A DNA stretch of 8,319 nucleotides from Candidatus Cloacimonadota bacterium. Lineage in GTDB: Bacteria > Cloacimonadota > Cloacimonadia > Cloacimonadales > WRIO01. Location of the stretch: NCBI GenBank assembly GCA_017998585.1, contig JAGOCT010000060.1, forward strand, positions 1-8,319, read 5' to 3'. Below are positions 7,313 through 8,319 of the stretch, piece after piece. Positions within the stretch are counted from its first letter, which is position 1; each line of letters opens with the position of its first letter. Under the pieces are notes generated by a model. The model was given only the letters and a program-made list of their open reading frames with translations, ran no database searches and was not told the origin of the DNA. A program made the translations under genes and the position numbers.

Positions 7313-8224
7313 ATGATTTCAGAAAAAGATACTGCACTGATAAACCGCTTTAAGTTTTATCTCAAAGCAGAACGAGGACTCAGTGAAGTAAGTATATCCT
7401 GTTATTTAGATGACTTGTATCAGTTTATAAATTGGGTAGAGATGACTCTATTTGATGTTACGCATTCGGATATAACAGCTTATATGTCTGATTTATATGA
7501 TTTAGGACTTGAAGCATCATCAATGGCAAGAAAGAGAAGCGCTTTAAAATCTTTTTTTGATTTTCTCCTGGAAAATGAGTATCCAACTCAGGTTGATTTT
7601 GACAAAATTCCTTCGATAAAATTAAACCATCATATTCCTGATGTGCTGAGTATAGATGAAATGTTTCAACTATTAGACAACATCGATACAGAGAGTGATT
7701 TAGGTGTCAGAAATCGTGCAATCACTGAGCTTATGTATGCAACGGGAGTTCGTATTTCAGAAATGCTGAATCTGAAAACTTCTGATCTGATGTTTAATGA
7801 AGAACTCATCAGAGTGATTGGTAAAGGGAATAAGCAACGCATTATTCCAATCAATGAGACTGCTATGGAATGGGTGGAATTTTATCAGAAAAGTGCCAGA
7901 CTTCAGTTAAAAAAGAATGAAGAGACTAATATTCTGTTTTTAAATTATAATGGTCATAAAATGAGTCGTATGGGTTTCTGGAAGGTATTGCAGAAGCTTG
8001 CTCTGCAATCAGGTATCATGAAAACCATCAGTCCACATACTATCAGACACTCATTTGCAACTCATCTGCTGGAATCAGGTGCAAATCTGAGAATTGTACA
8101 GGAGCTCTTAGGTCATTCTTCCATCCGAACTACTCAGATCTATACACATGTGGATATGAGGTTTATACAGGAAGAACATGCCCTTTATCATCCAGGAAAT
8201 AAAAGATTTAGCCCCAAAAAGTAA
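7313..8224 (+). CDS. xerD: XerC/XerD-type tyrosine recombinase
   Basis: Xer recombinases resolve chromosome dimers at the dif site by a cut-and-rejoin reaction through a phosphotyrosine link. The 303 aa are typical. Residues about 8-90 are the SAM-like core-binding domain (FKFYLKAERGLSEVSISCYL; MARKRSALKSFFDFL). Residues about 110-295 are the catalytic domain with the complete active site: R147 (YATGVRISE), K171 (GKGNKQR), H242 and R245 (PHTIRHSFATHLL), H268 (LGHSS) and the nucleophile Y277 (TQIYTHV). The C-terminal HPGNKRF fits the Xer tail. XerC and XerD cannot be firmly separated here; the overall pattern looks more XerD-like. A phage or integron integrase is less likely given the compact length and lack of inserts. 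No good Shine-Dalgarno precedes the ATG at 7313, only an A-rich leader; the frame is open back to 7229 but offers no other start. No dif-like site was seen. Confidence 0.93.
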   Translation: MISEKDTALINRFKFYLKAERGLSEVSISCYLDDLYQFINWVEMTLFDVTHSDITAYMSDLYDLGLEASSMARKRSALKSFFDFLLENEYPTQVDFDKIPSIKLNHHIPDVLSIDEMFQLLDNIDTESDLGVRNRAITELMYATGVRISEMLNLKTSDLMFNEELIRVIGKGNKQRIIPINETAMEWVEFYQKSARLQLKKNEETNILFLNYNGHKMSRMGFWKVLQKLALQSGIMKTISPHTIRHSFATHLLESGANLRIVQELLGHSSIRTTQIYTHVDMRFIQEEHALYHPGNKRFSPKK

Positions 8225-8236
8225 AGGATCTTATTT

Positions 8237-8319
8237 ATGAATCAAATCAGAATAGAAAAGATAAATCGAAACAACTACGAAAAGGCGCTACTTATCAAAG
8301 TTAAAAGAGATCAAAAAAA
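8237..8319 (+). CDS. Start of a probable GNAT-family N-acetyltransferase, cut by the right edge
   Basis: An open frame starts at ATG 8237, 12 bp after the xer stop, and runs off the window after 27 complete codons. AAAGGA at 8223-8228, overlapping the xer stop codon, is a good ribosome binding site 8 nt before the ATG and supports a real start. The visible peptide, beginning MNQIRIEKINRNNYEKALLI and continuing with KVKRDQ, resembles the N-terminus of GNAT acetyltransferases of the BltD type, which often read as I-x-KI-x-x-x-N-(W/Y)-x-x-(A/C)-x-x-(L/I)-K-V. The acetyl-CoA-binding motif would lie outside the window, so the family assignment is tentative while the existence of the gene is fairly secure. 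It is probably cotranscribed with xer. Confidence 0.6.
   Translation, partial: MNQIRIEKINRNNYEKALLIKVKRDQK

Overview
The window comes from an AT-rich bacterial chromosome with short intergenic gaps. All intact genes run on the + strand. A BamD-like outer-membrane assembly lipoprotein points to a diderm cell. The M18 aminopeptidase, the stand-alone acyl-CoA dehydrogenase and the low GC would suit an anaerobic, amino-acid- or acid-fermenting lineage such as Cloacimonadota or a relative. That placement is inference from gene content and style, not from a marker gene.

Layout: (1) positions 2-2364 hold the 3' end of a helical, possibly HEAT-like protein, then greA and an M18 aminopeptidase, closed by a hairpin at 2373-2395. 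(2) Positions 2421-4337 hold an unrecognised exported/membrane protein, a BamD-like TPR lipoprotein and nadD, spaced 13 and 5 bp apart and probably one transcript. (3) Positions 4414-5559 hold an acyl-CoA dehydrogenase with a strong Shine-Dalgarno and its own terminator at 5582-5601. (4) Positions 5699-7165 hold guaB, preceded by promoter-like elements and a 24-bp inverted repeat. (5) The 147-bp gap 7166-7312 holds two long adjacent imperfect hairpins built from four related ACTTAAG-containing arms. (6) Positions 7313-8224 hold a complete XerC/XerD-type tyrosine recombinase, followed 12 bp later by the start of a probable GNAT acetyltransferase cut by the window edge.

The genes are mostly conserved housekeeping functions: transcript cleavage, peptide turnover, envelope biogenesis, NAD and GMP synthesis, acyl-CoA oxidation and chromosome dimer resolution. 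I saw no CRISPR array, insertion sequence, RNA gene, phage gene or defence system. The one feature not explained by ordinary gene content is the structured element between guaB and xer, where arms in the order A-B-A'-B' can pair in two mutually exclusive ways. The unrecognised protein encoded with bamD is the best candidate for an undescribed gene product.
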